64,000 nt of DNA from Sipunculus nudus. Taxonomy: Eukaryota > Annelida > Sipuncula > Golfingiida > Sipunculidae. The notes below the pieces were generated by a model. That model had not been told where the DNA came from. It did no database searches and saw only the letters and a program-made list of their open reading frames with translations. Within the stretch, counting starts at the first letter, position 1. Each line of letters opens with the position of its first letter. The stretch spans positions 42,808,401 to 42,872,400 of the forward strand of contig CM049317.1 of assembly GCA_026874595.1 (NCBI GenBank), read 5' to 3'. The position numbers and the translations under genes are program-made. Positions 34,806-48,200 of this stretch are shown here, piece after piece.

Positions 34806-37259
34806 GTTTCCACAGACAAAGTCAGGATACTATGGTTTAAGCACGGCTGCCCCCACTGCTGCAGAGATTTCTTTTGGACGTGATAACTCAAAAAATATTT
34901 CAAGGATCTTTAACAAATTTGACATGTGCATAGATAAGCTTGAGAGGATGAAGCCTATCCAAAATGTGGTCATGACCTTTTCTAAGAGAGTGACCTTGAC
35001 CTTTAATAGGTCCATTTTGGGGGAAAATCACACAAATTCTCAAATATCTCAAGAAATCTTGCATGTTATGGATTGATCCAAAAATCAAGTTGACCAAATC
35101 TGGGATAGTGTTGTCATGTACTGATAACTGGTGGCGCCACCTATTATCCTTTTCTTGTTTTTTTTATGCCATTTATACCCCATCATAATGACATGGCTGT
35201 GTACTGACAGTACTGTGAGCATTAAAAATCAAAAACTAACGGGCAGATTTCTTTCATATTATGAATATACAGCAGGGTTCGTACACACCTTGAAAACCTT
35301 GAAAATAGATTGAATTTAGTCATTTCAATTTCAAAATGAAAAGTGCTTAAAAGGAGAGTGGTTTGGAAAAGTGCTTAAAAATAAAATTTTGTGAAAGAGT
35401 TTGGTGTATGTTGTGTGTATGCATACCTGGTATTTTAATATTGACTTTCGGGCATCTCTACGTCAATCAAATGTATGAAATAGAATTAACCCAATCGTGG
35501 ATGAATGAGACCGGGCAGTGAAAGTGACGATGTAACAAGTTAACATACGAGGGTAATAACCATGTTTATTATCAAATAGTAAGTGAGCTGCTTTACTGGA
35601 AAGATCGTGGAGATTTCCCCAGAGGTACGTATAAAAGCTCTTTAATTGAAAACTCAATCCACACTAGGCGAGTTCCCGTAAGTATTTTCGCAAGATTTAT
35701 AATTTAAATTTTAAAGTAATACTACAGAGATTATTAATATAGCTATTGAGAAGATCTGTCCAAAAGAAATAATTATCTGGGAACAAACCAGGGGAATAAA
35801 ATGTGTGAAAAATACATGATGGGAACAATTTGAATCTGAGGGATAATAATAATATAAAACTAATTCGCTTAGTAGAATATGTTGTTTAAATCAAGTTAAT
35901 GTTACGTTTTACATTGGTAACTCGGCGATAATAATTATATTAGAAGGGTCATATTTCCCCAACGAACCCAATCCGACTGTTTCGGTTAAAGGTTTTTCAG
36001 TTTATCCAAGGGTTGCGTGTTTTTTTTTTATCTTCGTATCTGCGCATTTCACGTGTACGCGCTGTGATCGTCATTTGTTAGCTCCATAAGACCACTGATC
36101 AGCGAAATACAGTTTACACGCGGGGTCAATCCAATTAAGGATAAATACTGTTTGTCCGAAATAGGTTAAGGTGTTTGGCAGGTACTGATGTATATTCACA
36201 TTACTCTGGCGTCAGTTTGTAAAAGGCTGGGATCCATGGGGGAAATCACATTTTTGTTGCGATGTGATAGCCGTTTGTAAGCGAAGTGCGCTGGCAGTTT
36301 AAAGAGTGATCAGCGACATATACAACTTCCAGCATCGGCCCCTCCCTGCCCTGCATAACGATTGCATAAAGGTCGCCAACAAGAGTTTTTTTAGCTCAGC
36401 TGACTTTCAGTAATGCTGGGCTATAGCGATGGGTCGTTGTCCGTCGTCCTTCCGTCTGTCCGGCCGGCCGGCCGTCCGGCCGTTAGCAGGGCACAAATCG
36501 TAACTGTAGGGGCTAGAGCCATGAACCTTATGCAGTCTTAGAGGTTATAAAAAGATCTCCTTGCAAACCTGAAATTAGGTCACTGCGACCTATATTCTCG
36601 AAGTTATGGGGTGTGTTTGCACCCCCCAGAAATAACTCTTTGAGACAAAATTTTCATCCCAAACCTTCCATCTTTCACATACAGCTCACCTACCAACAGG
36701 GGAAGGACCATAATTTTTTTTAGGTCAAAAGGTCAAAGGTCAAGGTCACAGGAGCCTCTTCTTTGAAAAGCCTGTGGATGCATTTTAAGCCAACCCTTTC
36801 ATCCCAGTTCTTTGATCTTTCACATATAGCTCACCTACTAAGTAGGAGAAGAATCCTATAGATTTTGAGGTCACAAGGTCAAAGGTTAGGGTCACAGGAT
36901 CCACTTCTTTGAAAAGGTTGTGGACACATTTCAAGCTAGACTTTTCATTCCAAACCTTCCAGCACTGATATCGCTTCTCTGCCAACAGGGGAAAAGACCT
37001 GTTGATTTTGAGGTCAAAGGTCAAGTTCACAGCACCCACTTCTTGCGTGGAGTCATTTTCAGGCAAACTTTTCAATCTGTACCTTCCATCTGTCTTCCAT
37101 CATATATGGCTTACCTACCAATAAGGGAAGAAGCCTATTGATGTTGAGGTCAAAAAGTCAAAGGTCAAGGTCACAATATTTAATTGTTCTAAATGCTTGT
37201 GAGCATATTTCAAGTGTAACTGTTCAACCCAAACCTTCAGTCTTTCACATATGCCACAT

Positions 37260-38237
37260 CTATTCATCACTCAGTTTGACTCAAACTTCATATTTATGGG
37301 TCTTTTTGTTTGAATAAATAACATTGATTTTGGGGTCAGCTGGTCAGCAGGTTAAAGGTTGCAGGTCAAAGTTATTCACCCATTGGTTGCTAAGTAATTA
37401 CACCAGATTTAAGTGGTTAGTAGTTACCCATCATTTAGAAAAAAATCCAGTTGATATGTGGGCAAAAGGCCAAGGTCATAGGTCAGGGATGTTCACAATT
37501 ACTTATTTTATAGACCATCTCTATTTTTCTTGTATATATAACCATCCCACTCCAGCTGGTACATCTCCCTGTGTGGCTGTAATTGTGAGTGACACTGGTG
37601 ACATATGACTCCCTTTTGTATCAGCCTATTAAGTGATAAGGCTCAGTGATAAGTACCTCTGTTACTTCATAACAAAAACACTGTTGTCTGAATGCTTCAG
37701 CCAGGCATTAAGACTATGAGAGTATAGTATTAAGGTTTAGCTACTGATTTATAAGATGATGGGAACATTTTGCAGTTTATTTTATGGAATCCTAGCAATA
37801 AACTTAGTTTCCTAGATATCTGAATATTTTAATATGTATCACCACATATAAAAGCAAGTGTTTGTTCTCATAATATGTGGATGTGTACCTTGATTTAGGA
37901 TGGCTTTTTGTTTTATTTCAAGACTCTTAGTCATGCTTTCTGCATTTCTTTTCTTTCAGGTTTGGCAGTTTACCTACCCTGCTGACCCCATTGAAAAGCA
38001 GAGTGATAATAAAAAATATTGGACTTACACTTTTTACAATTGCATATCTATAAATCTGATATGAGCGCCTGGACATGCCTTTTGAATTATTTTGGGCATT
38101 CATTACTGGATAATTTGCCCCAAGTTTGGTCTCTTATTGGAGAATGTGGGATATCAAATGTCATACTTGTCAGAAATCCATTATGTCTGCCAGTTAGCCA
38201 CCTTAGAAATTCTTTCTTCAGTGCAGTTTCAGTAATT
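37260..38237. other. Unassigned part of the composite
   Basis: No repeat match seen. A TTTCTTTCAG acceptor-like site precedes 37961, but the following open frame to 38063 matches no family I know, and LASP exon 2 motifs are absent. Confidence 0.4.
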
Positions 38238-39450
38238 GTATCCGCCAAAACAGAGTTTTGCGGATACTTATTTTCAGCTGCACGCCGCCGCCTTGTAGGT
38301 TTCCGGAGAATTCCTCCGTAACCGCTGGGTGGAATTTTACGAAACCCGGGATTATGTTCGGGTCACATGTGAACTGCTGCGCCCCGATTTTGTTTTGACC
38401 TCTGACCTTTCCTCTGCGCTCTGCGTCCGTTTGTGCGTCTGTTTCCATACATAAACCCACATATCTCGGGAACTGTTTGACGGATCAGGAGAGCTTTATA
38501 ACATACACAAAAAATGGTGGCGCCACCTGCAACCATGTTTGCACAGTGTCCATCTGTTCGTCTGCCTTGGGTTAAAATCACTCATATCTCTGCAGTGACT
38601 TGACTAATTCACCTGAAATTTGGCATGCGTATACATCCTGGATACCTTTTCTGATTTTGTGACAGGTGGCACCACCTACTTTCACGTTTACGCTACAGAC
38701 ATCCAACCTCATATCTCGGGAACTGTTTGACCGATCATGAAAATTTTTTTGCACAAATGTAGCCTTTGGAGAGCTTTATAACATACACAAAAAATGGTGG
38801 CGCCACCTGCAACCATGTTTGCACAGTGTCCATCTGTTCGTCTGCCTTGGGTTAAAATCACTCATATCTCTGCGGTAACTTGACTAATTCACCTGAAATT
38901 TGGCATGCGTATACATCCTGGATAGCTTTTCTGATTTTGTGACAGGTGGCGCCACCTATAGCCATTTTTGCACAGCTCCCCTCTATTTGTCTGCCATGGG
39001 ATAAAATCACTCGTATCTCTGTAGTGGTTTGACATATCTGCCTAAAATTTTGCAGGTTTATACATCCCCGACAGCTCTCTTGATTTTATGACAGGTGGCG
39101 CCACCTACATTCTACATTTATGCAGCAGATATCCAAGCTTATATCTTGGGAACCGTTTGTCCTATTGGGCCAAAGTTTTGCATGTGTATAGTTCTCACAT
39201 AGCTCTTTATCATACGCAAAACTGGTGGCGCCACCTGCAGCCATTTTTGCACAGCGTCCATCTGATTGTCTGCCACGGGCTAAAATCATTATATACATGT
39301 AGTGGTTTGACTTATCTGCCTTAAATTTTGCATATGTATACAACTTGGACGGCTTTCTGGATTTTGTGGTGGGGGGGGGGGGCAACCTACATACACAATT
39401 TGGCTGCAGACATCCATGCTAATATGCAACACTTCACTCTATTTCCCCTT
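38238..39450 (+). mobile_element. Family C element, copy 5 (3' end lost)
   Basis: The 5' hairpin GTATCCGCC...GCGGATAC is intact. Units with GTGGCGCCACCT occur at about 38519, 38797, 38949, 39096 and 39225. The match stops at CCCCTTG (39445-39451); the other copies go on to CACTCAATCCATGCC and the 3' hairpin. Confidence 0.75.
39371..39382 (+). repeat. Poly-G run replacing part of a C unit
   Basis: Twelve G where C copy 1 has AGGTGGC before GCAACCTAC (about 3174). Confidence 0.85.
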
Positions 39451-40997
39451 GTTTTAATAAGATTTCACATTTTTGGTTTTAATCAAATGTTGGACATGTT
39501 TGAATAGAAAGCTGGCTGCGTCCGTGATCGTTAGATAACGACCTTCACAGGTGTTGCCCGGCCATTTGTTGACACATGCGGCCAGTGACTTGGCGGTAAA
39601 CGGCAAAAACCTCGTGCACGACAAGGTCGTCATATCAAATGTGCTGATATGAAGTTTCACTAGTATTGTTTTGAATAATTTGATAATACTATACCAAAAT
39701 ATCGTATAAGGGTAACATATTACAGGCTTTTATTTTTTTGCCGTTGAAAACTGGAATGAATATCCCCCACGATTGCCGAACTGTCAGAGTTTTTGGGCAC
39801 CCCTTCTGCCGGATCCTATAAATTGCTAGTTTGAGCAGGTCGGCAAATCAGAGATCCCTATTTTAAATATAGCATAGGTTTTAGACCCTCGTTATCAGAT
39901 TAGATAAATCCGTCAAGGTCATGCCAAAGATGAGTGATCATTTTGAATGTAAAGTTGAAACAATGGGCCGCTGTGTATTAAACCAAGACTGGCTATACCG
40001 AATGGTATTTCACAAGCACTTCAATTGCTGTTATTGTAGATTTCGGCTAAATTTGTTATTTTCTGAGTCATTTCCTTATAACTATTACTTATTTTACATT
40101 TCCTAGCCTTTTTTATCACACTATATGGTCCATCTCATTATAAATATTATTTTGCATTTTGTGTTACAAGCCTTTCGATGTCGGCAACATGCATGGGTGA
40201 AGGTGCACTGACTGTCCACAAATTTTGATGTCCTTGAAAATACTTTTCAGGTCCTTGAAAAGTGCTTGAAAAGTGCTTGAAATTTTTCTCATGATAAGTG
40301 TGCGAACCCTGATACATAAAAATGGGTTGTGGGATGATGTATATTTAAATTGGGGTCATGACCTTTCCTATGAGAGTGGCCTTGACCTTGATTTTTGCCA
40401 TATATGGTGAAAATCAAGACTAGTGGTGCCATCTGCAATCATTTTGGTGTGGCGTCCATCTGACAGGTGGTGCCACCTTACTTTCCCGTTTTGTAGAATA
40501 AATTGATGCACTTTTCAGAGGAGTGATTTGCCCTATTGGCCCGAAAATATACATATCCATAGATCTTGGACTCCTCCATCTTGTACCCAGGACTGGTTGC
40601 ACCATCTTCAAATGGTTTTGGTGTGGCGTCCATCTGTACATGTGCTTAAGGTGAAAATTGCTCATATCTCCAGATTGGTTAAAGGTATTGGTCTGAAATT
40701 TGGCATGTCCATCCATCTTGGAAAGTTTTCTCATAAACCAGACAGGTGGCGCCACCTACCTTACCGTTTCTGTTAAATAAATTAATGCTCTTTTCTCAAG
40801 AGAGATTCAACATATTGGCCCCTATATTTGGTGAAAAATATTGATTCTCAAGTTGATAGATGGAAGAAACCATAGTCGCTTGGCTAGTGTCAGAATATGC
40901 TGCTGAAGATGGGGTGGGGGGGTCCTATTCTTAAAGGGGGGGGGGGATTAATTGTCTGGGGATACCCTGGCACCTGCGGTGCCCAGAAATATCTAGT

Positions 40998-42295
40998 TAC
41001 TTGATGGACAGGGGTAGTGAAAGTATAACAGTAGCTTCATGGACCAACAAATGAATGAATGCAAGTAAACTAAATATTGGCATTGGCAGTGCCAGGGAGC
41101 GTTAGTTTGCAAGGGCTGAGTACATCTGGCCATGCTGGATCAGAGGGTGGAGTAGGCCCATGATAGGATGAGAATCTGATAGCAACATGCCTGTGTTTGT
41201 ATTGTGGATGAGTCACATGTGGTTGTAATATTTACATTTAAATATGATGGTGCTCTTTTTTTTTGCCTGACTACTCCCCATGACATAGACGTGGTCTGAT
41301 TCTCAGTGTCGATTTGTGGTTACTTCTAGTGAATGCATGTGTGCCAAATTGAGACATTTGTTATATGTAAACCCCACAACCTATAACATAAACTAGGCTG
41401 GTGTGAGTCACTGGGACTACTAGGACTTGAGTACTAGCCCTTTATGGCACAGTACAATCAGGAGCGATAACTCAAGTGAATCTTTGTTTTTGAAGATTGA
41501 GGATGGTGGTTGTAGTGAACCAGCAGGACCACACGTCTCCTAGGCCTGGGTATTGCCTGGAAAACTATTGCCATTTATGCCAGTATGGAGATTCATATTG
41601 AAATCTGTAGTTCAGTATATTTTTGGATTGCAAGAGTTGGTTCAGGATTAAATTTTATTAATCATTAAATCATATTTAAAACAATCACAGCTTAACAAGA
41701 CTTTGTTTTATTGCTATGGTTCTAATACATTCAAGTAAAATATTGTCATATTTATTGCAGATGGGGATGTTTTTCAGTGTATGTAACATTTCATATTCTG
41801 CTGCTATTATTTCTCACAAGTGTTGCTAGGAAGTGCAAAATCTACATACCAGTCAGCTACTTAAAAAAATGTGTCCAAGTGGCTTCATTAGTATATTATA
41901 AGGTTAACTTGTGTGAAAGAGTCAAGCCAGTGTTCAAGCTTTGGGTTAAGTCATTTGAAGTTGTGATTATTCAGTTAATTTGTTGAAATAATGTTGTTCA
42001 TTGTCTGTGTGAGTCTTTGTAGTTTAATATTGTATAAATTTGTATTAACATTTGACAGATAGAGGATGTTTGTAAGCTTTGATACAGTCTGGGTCATATT
42101 GAGAGAGGAAGCACGTGGGTTAGAAAGTAAGTCACCAGAGACTGGCTTGTGATGATCAGTTGAAGCATGTGATGGTGTGGCACACCACATGGAGTCCTGG
42201 TGTTAACCCACCACACAGCCGAGGTCTGACTTGATTATATGGTAGAGCACTGCTAGAGGGGTAGTACTGTCAAATAGTGGTGCATCAGTTTTGTG
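40998..42295. other. Apparently low-copy non-coding DNA
   Basis: No match elsewhere in the window and no domain in the short frames (e.g. 41777-41986). Confidence 0.4.
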
Positions 42296-43530
42296 CTACT
42301 AACTCTATTTTTGAGATCTTAAAAGATGTGGTCGTCTGTTAACAGGGCACTAATTGTAATCATTGAACCTGGAATCTTCTAACTTTAGTGATGGGCAAAC
42401 TTTTTCCCGCGTACCACATGGCCACAGCTGGCGACCTAGTTGCATATAATTATAGACTGCCTGGCCATTGGATTTTCATGTCCAGACATAGTTAAATAGT
42501 CAGGATGACCTCCGACCCCTAGAAAGCTGGCCTGGTTTCATCAGATACATCGCCCATGTGTATCTGTTAAATGGCTTACATAAGACAGGAACTGAGAAGC
42601 TATATCCCATCTTTACTAGTAGAGAAAATCTTTTAAATTAAATAGGCTGCATAGAAATACTTCGTTATTGTTACCTATAATAATCTTTACGTTATCACAA
42701 CACCGCATAGGTGTTATTGCAGTAAAATAAAACGTGATATTCACTTTGATTTGATACTGACATTGATGAATTAACCAAGACATCAAAACACTCACGCTTA
42801 TTTATTTTTATACACTTCATTTGAAGTATATACTTTAGCAAAATCAACCAAGAAATAAAACATTTGACGAATGATGCCAGGACATTATTTTATGTTCAAC
42901 CGTTCATTGAGCAGTAATCAGACATGGTTGTAGCAGAAAAAATCACTTTCGCAATCGTGGCTAATGCTGTTGAGCAAATTTTTGCCACACACAATTTTTT
43001 TTAGCCATTGGCACCGTGGCGAATGGCAAGCAGAAACACAGCATTGTTGAATTTACTGAAAATCCTATACATCTATATATACTATAATAATACAGAGATG
43101 TTTGACTCCCATCATTCAACCCCCACCCCCCAACCAACAAGGCATTGCATCTGTGGACTGGTGACATTAGTTATATTTCAACTGTATACCTTTAATAAAA
43201 TAAAAAAAAAAAAACATATGTTTAATAATGTATATTATAAAAAAATAGATCCAATTGAACAAATGTGTAAACTACTGAACTGTCAACAATTGATCAAAAA
43301 GCCAACCAATGATCATGGTAATAATATACATCGTATGTTTGCAAACTGCTCACATGCTTCAAAATATTATTTGCAACAATTTCTTACTCATCCATACAAA
43401 CCAATCATTTCAACCAGCCATGGCCTATATTACCTTTTTCTCTTAGTCTTGATCTCCATATGATATTATTTTGGATTTTTACCTTCATGGTCAACTTCAG
43501 CTGAGCACAGTGACCCATGGGTCCCTTGTT
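42296..43530 (+). mobile_element. Family A2 relic with an internal insertion
   Basis: A2 core at 42296-42388 (GTTAACAGGGCACTAATTG) breaks off within CTAACTTTA. An A 3' end is seen at 43498-43530 (CAGCTGAGC, GACCCATGGGTC, CCTTGTT). About 1.08 kb between them is foreign to the family. It starts GTGATGGGCAAACTTTTTCC, which recalls some hAT-type termini, but no matching inverted end was found. Confidence 0.5.
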
Positions 43531-43540
43531 TCCTTTTTTT

Positions 43541-44913
43541 TAGTGAACCTGTGAGCGTTGTGCGTCATCTGTATGTTAACCATAGCTATATCAAAAACGG
43601 CAGGAGCTAGCACCACCAAATTTTTTGCAAATGATCAGTCATCTGAAAAACTCTATCAGATTCTGTTTTTTTCTAAATGCATTTTCTGAGATTTTATAGG
43701 GAAAAAGCTAAAAAAGCTTTAAAAATCTTCTTCTCCACAACTGTCCAGCCAAATTGTCCAATATTTCACAGAAACAATCCCCGGAACAATTTTTTTTGCA
43801 AGTTTGTTTGAATGGTTCCAGTTCGAAGATTTTTGGCCGAGTAACAGGCAGTTGAACTTAGTCATCTGTCCAAAAAAGCACACTAAAAGTAAAAACTCAG
43901 AAACGGCTAGAGCTATCATCACCAAATTTTATGCCAATGTTTGTCACATATGTCATATCTGAAATTGAGGTATTGGTGGCGCCACCTACATTGATCTGTT
44001 TTTACAAGCGAAAATGTAAATTTAGACGCTTCTAGCTTATACACTTTTTTATGATGAAAAAGTTAAGCTGATTGGTTTATACTTTGCAAGAATTATTCTA
44101 TGGTAGGGTTCTGCTGGTTTTATAAGAATAGATTGGGTGAATACAGTTTAAAAAAAAAACATTGTAGCCAATTGAAAAAGGCTTCCTGTGTTTGAAAACA
44201 AATTTGACAACATACTGAGTTTCAGCAGCCAAGTCAAGAGGTCACTCAGTACAACTAGGTGGGGTCCAGACATCACCATGGCAACTGACCTGGCTCTGTC
44301 TGGTGTCTAGACAATGTGTCTAGACATCTAGACACATAGTCTGGATGTCTAGACACATTATCTAGATGCAGAATGCCCAGATTAGAAATATTGGAACTAT
44401 ATCTTTCAACTGTTTGAAAAAACTTGGTTTGCATTTTTAGCGAATCTGTTAGCTTGTGCAGTGGTGTGGCATCATCCGTCTTCCATCATCTGTCGTGCGT
44501 CATGGCTATCTCAAAAAGGGCAGGAGCTAGCATCCCAAAATTGTCATTTAAAAAATTCTATTGGATTTTGCTTATTACTTTGCTAACTGCATTTTCTTAG
44601 ATTTTATAGGGAAGAAGCCAAAAAACATTAAAAAAATGTTCTTCTCCGAAACCATGCTGCCAAATTGTCCATTCATCTGTCCCAATAATCCTCCCTGGCA
44701 AAGAGAAAATATCCAAAATATCTTGACTGATACATCCTAGTTTTAAATGTCCTAGTCCGAAACTTGCAGGTCCGAAATGTCCATTTTGCTGAAATCATAA
44801 TGACTATGGTAGATATGCAGGACATAAGAGGATCAATATTAAATTTTAAAAATAAACCTCCATTCATACTTCCGAACTTTGCACAGGTTCGCATTAGGCC
44901 TGTAGGCCTTGTG
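43541..44913 (+). mobile_element. Family G element, copy 4: two 5' heads, one 3' end
   Basis: Heads at 43541 (TAGTGAACCTGTGAGC) and 44438 (TAGCGAATCTGTTAGC); one tail with CACAGGTTCGC (44882-44892), hairpin AGGCC-TGTA-GGCCT and TGTG. A GTGGCGCCACCT unit lies at about 43977. It lies in A2-type sequence that resumes at 44914. A tract of TCTAGACA/TGTCTAGA repeats occurs at 44308-44365. Confidence 0.65.
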
Positions 44914-45213
44914 TTTTGAGACTTTCAAAGATGTGGTTGTTTGGTTAACAGGGCACAAATCGTAACGGTTGGACTTGGAATCTTCTAACTTTACATCCAG
45001 AGAGGTCCATGAAAAGTCTCCTTGGAAACCTGAAATTTGGTCTCTGTTACCCATATCCTCTGAGCTATTTGGCTCAGAAGTGCCCCCCAGAATTATTAAA
45101 AATTTGATACAAAAGAGCACCATGATTCTTTGCATGCATATGCATTATGGAGTGTTACATCAGTTTCTGCAGACTGGTGGTGCCACCTGGGGTTTTTTTT
45201 TCTAGCATTTTTT
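44914..45213 (+). mobile_element. Family A2 core, left part of the host of the nested A1 series
   Basis: It matches A2 units (GTTAACAGGGCACAAATCG ... GGTGGTGCCACC). A2-type sequence resumes at 59509 after the A1 series and reaches a degenerate A 3' end at about 59740-59780. Confidence 0.6.
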
Positions 45214-48200
45214 TAGCTCAGCTGACTTTAAGTCATCTGAGCTGTAGTCATGGTCCTTTGTCTGTCAGCTGTCCGTCTGTTCGTCCGTTAAACTGGCAAG
45301 TTTTGAAACCGTTGTACCTACGAATCTGAAATTCAGCATACCTCTAGATGTCCCAAAAATCTCATTCCATACTGAAAATTGGGTCAATAGGACTTCATTC
45401 CTTCGAAGTATTTAAAAGGAAAACCTCCGTTTTCCATTTTAAACCCATTATTACACTTCAAGACTGCCTAATATCAAAACCACTGACCTGATATTGACCA
45501 TTTTTAATATATTTATTTCTCTGTATATTTCCTATGTACATACCAGAAATTAGTTCAATATTATTTAAATTCTTGAAGTAATGGGCCCAAACATAATGCA
45601 CTTTGTAAAAGTTCAGGAAATATATTAACTCCCTTAACTTGAGAATTGCTGAAGCTAGAAACTGTCTTTCAGGTATAAAACTATATTTAGTCAAGATTCA
45701 ATTGTATACCCAAAATTAGATCTGAATTTTTAGCTCAGCTGACTGTAAGTCGTCTGAGCTATAGTCGTGGTCCTTTGTCCGTCGTCTGGCCGTCCAGCAG
45801 TTAGCAGGGCACGTTTTGAAACCATTAAACCTACGGATCGAAAATTTAGCATACAGTTTGATGTCCCCAAAATCTCCTACCATACTGAAAATTGGGTCAC
45901 TAAGACTTTGTTCCTTCGAGATATTAAGGTTAAACCTCCATTTTCCATTAAAAACCCATTGTTACAGTTCAAGACTGCCTAATCTCAAAACCACTGATCT
46001 GAATTCGATCATATTTTATATTCATATTCATCCATACATTTCCTATGTACATACCAAAAATTAGGTCAGTGTAGCGTAATTTAATTGTTGAAGTTGTGGG
46101 CCCAAACATAATGCAGCTTGTAAAAAATCAGGAAATATATTTATTCACTTAACATAAGAATTGCTGATGTTAAAGACTTTTTTTTCAGGGATATAACTTT
46201 ATTTAATCAAGATTCAATTGTATACCAAAAATTAGATCTGAATTTTCCATTTTTAGCTGAGCTGACTATAAGTCATCTGAGCTATAGTCGTGGTCCATTG
46301 TCCGTCGTCCGTCCGTCTGTCTGTCCGGATGTCCGTCCGTAAGACTGGCACGTTTCGACACTATTGGACCTACGAATCTGAAATTTACCATACAGTTAGA
46401 TGTCCCAAAAATCTCCTACCATGCCGAAAATTGGGTCAATAGGACTTCGTTCCTTCGAGATATTAAGGAAAAACCTCAGTTTTTTATTAGAAATATTTTC
46501 ACACTTCAGGACTGCCTTATATCAAAACCACTCATCTGGTTTTCTTCATATTTACCATAAATATTTCTCTATATAGTTCCTATGTACATGCCAGAAATTA
46601 AGTCAGTATTATTTAATTTAAAAAAGTTATGGGCCCAAACATAATGGACTTTGTAAAAAAATCAGGAAAGATATTTGGTCACTTAAGACCAAAAGTGTTA
46701 TAGGTAGGGACTTTTTTTCAGTAATACAACTTTAATTAATCAAAATTTAATTGTATACCAAAAATTAGATCAAAATCTGTTAAATTTTTTTAAATATTGG
46801 CAAAAATATAAAATTGGTACCTTAAATTTTGCCCAAGTTTGACCATGGCACATTTTTTTCCTGTAAGTACTGTGGATTTAATTTTCTCAGCATGTTTTTG
46901 TTAGCATTTTGTCTGTTTACACCAAAAATTTGAAACCAGTTGATCAAAAAATTTGAAACCAGTTGATCAAAAACTGTAGATTTTATTCAAGTTTTCAAGC
47001 ACCATGTCACATCAAGTTTACATCAAGCTAGTGTTGTGCAGTTTGCTAGAGCTCAGCTCCCCAGCTTCAGTTCTAAGTTCCTTAAATTTAGCATACAGTT
47101 AGATGTCTCCAAAATCCCCTACCATGCCAAGAATTTATTCACTAGGACTTAATTCCTTTGAAATATTAATGAAAAACTTCATTTTTCCATTAAAAACCCA
47201 TTGTTACACTGTAAGACTGCCTAATATCAAAACCACTGATCTGAATTTGATCATATATAATATACTTATTTTTCTATACATACGCTATTAACATGCCAGA
47301 AATGATGTCAGTATTGCGTAATTGTTTTAAGTTATGGACCCAAACATAATGCATTTTTTAAAAAATCAAGAAATATATTTTTTCCCTTAACAAGAGGATT
47401 GCTGAAGCTAGAGATTTTTTGTCAGGGATGTAACATTATTTAATCAAGATTCAATTGAATACCAAAAATTAGTTCTGAATTTTTCAAATTTTATAAGTTA
47501 TTAGTATAAATATAAAATTAGTACCTTAAATTTTGCCCAACTTTGACCATGGCACATATGTGTCCTGTGAGCACTGTTGATATAATTTTCATATCATGCA
47601 CACATAAGGATTTCATCTTTGTAGTTTAGAAAACTGAAAGAAATTGGCCAAATATTGTAGCTCTTATTAATGTTTATATGAGACCATGTCAGACCCAGGC
47701 TTAATCCAGCCCCTCTTCAGTCACCTGTATGTTGACCTTGTTGACCTTTCATCAGATTTTGCATGCTTGAGCGAAGCATACACTGGGGCAGCCAGGCAGC
47801 TAATGCCCAGCCACAGTTGATGCAGGTGTCCAACCCAACTCATCTAGTAGTTATTTTGAAAAACAACATAACAATAAACAATAAATTAATAATTTTGTAT
47901 AGGTTTTTTTATAACAAATTAAAGAAAAATTAATAGAAAAGGAATTTGTTAGTTGATGAGTAACAGAAAATTAACTTGCAGTTACTGATGATGTAAGAAT
48001 CTTGTATGGATGGGTAGAATGTCAATGTCAATGTTATTCCAAATAACACCATGCAGTCACCTATGGTATTTTTCAGTTCAATTTTAATGATAAAAAAATA
48101 AATCATATTATTCATTACTAATCATTAGGGATCATATGAAGGAAATTTATGATAGACAAAGATGCAGTTGATAATATTAATCGAGATTCCTACTGTGTCT

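Larger units (their letters stand above)
36392..39453 (+). mobile_element. Composite: A2 head, D-type core, C copy 5, A-type terminal bases
   Basis: It starts with an A2 head (TAGCTCAGCTGACTTTCAG, with CCGG repeats near 36463). It passes into AGGTCA-rich D-type units (about 36650-37260), then unassigned sequence (37260-38237), then a C element (38238-39450), and ends CCCTTGTT like the end of an A element. Outside both ends the J interior continues, so the mosaic behaves as one insertion. Confidence 0.6.
35273..40311 (+). mobile_element. Element J: TIR element with CAGGGTTCG termini
   Basis: The left end CAGGGTTCGTACACA and the right end TGTGCGAACCCTG are inverted repeats (13 of 15 matching). 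Both ends continue into short repeats like CCTTGAAAA and GTGCTTGAAAA. Flanks ATACAG (left) and ATACAT (right) suggest a 5-6 bp target duplication with one change. A composite element occupies 36392-39453, leaving about 2 kb of J with no transposase frame. The superfamily is uncertain (hAT-like or P-like). Confidence 0.7.
34806..40997 (+). mobile_element. Family D element, copy 2, interrupted by element J
   Basis: The head GTTTCCACAGACAAAGTCAG and the tail TGTCTGGGGATA (40953-40964), hairpin GGCACC-TGC-GGTGCC and ATATCTAGT match D copies 1 and 3. D sequence stops at 35272 and resumes at 40312 at the same point of the D consensus (compare 50581-50600). This copy lacks the AGGTCA array and has GTGGCGCCACCT-type units instead (about 35133 and 40746). 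A compound G tract lies at 40911-40946. Confidence 0.75.

Noticed and set aside
37941-38063. Acceptor-like TTTCTTTCAG followed by an open frame, considered as LASP exon 2
   Set aside because: The translation lacks the WHK, CxxC and KGY-type residues expected of the LIM second half.
42389-42430. GTGATGGGCAAACTTTTTCC considered as a hAT terminus
   Set aside because: No inverted partner or 8-bp duplication was found at the other side of the insertion.
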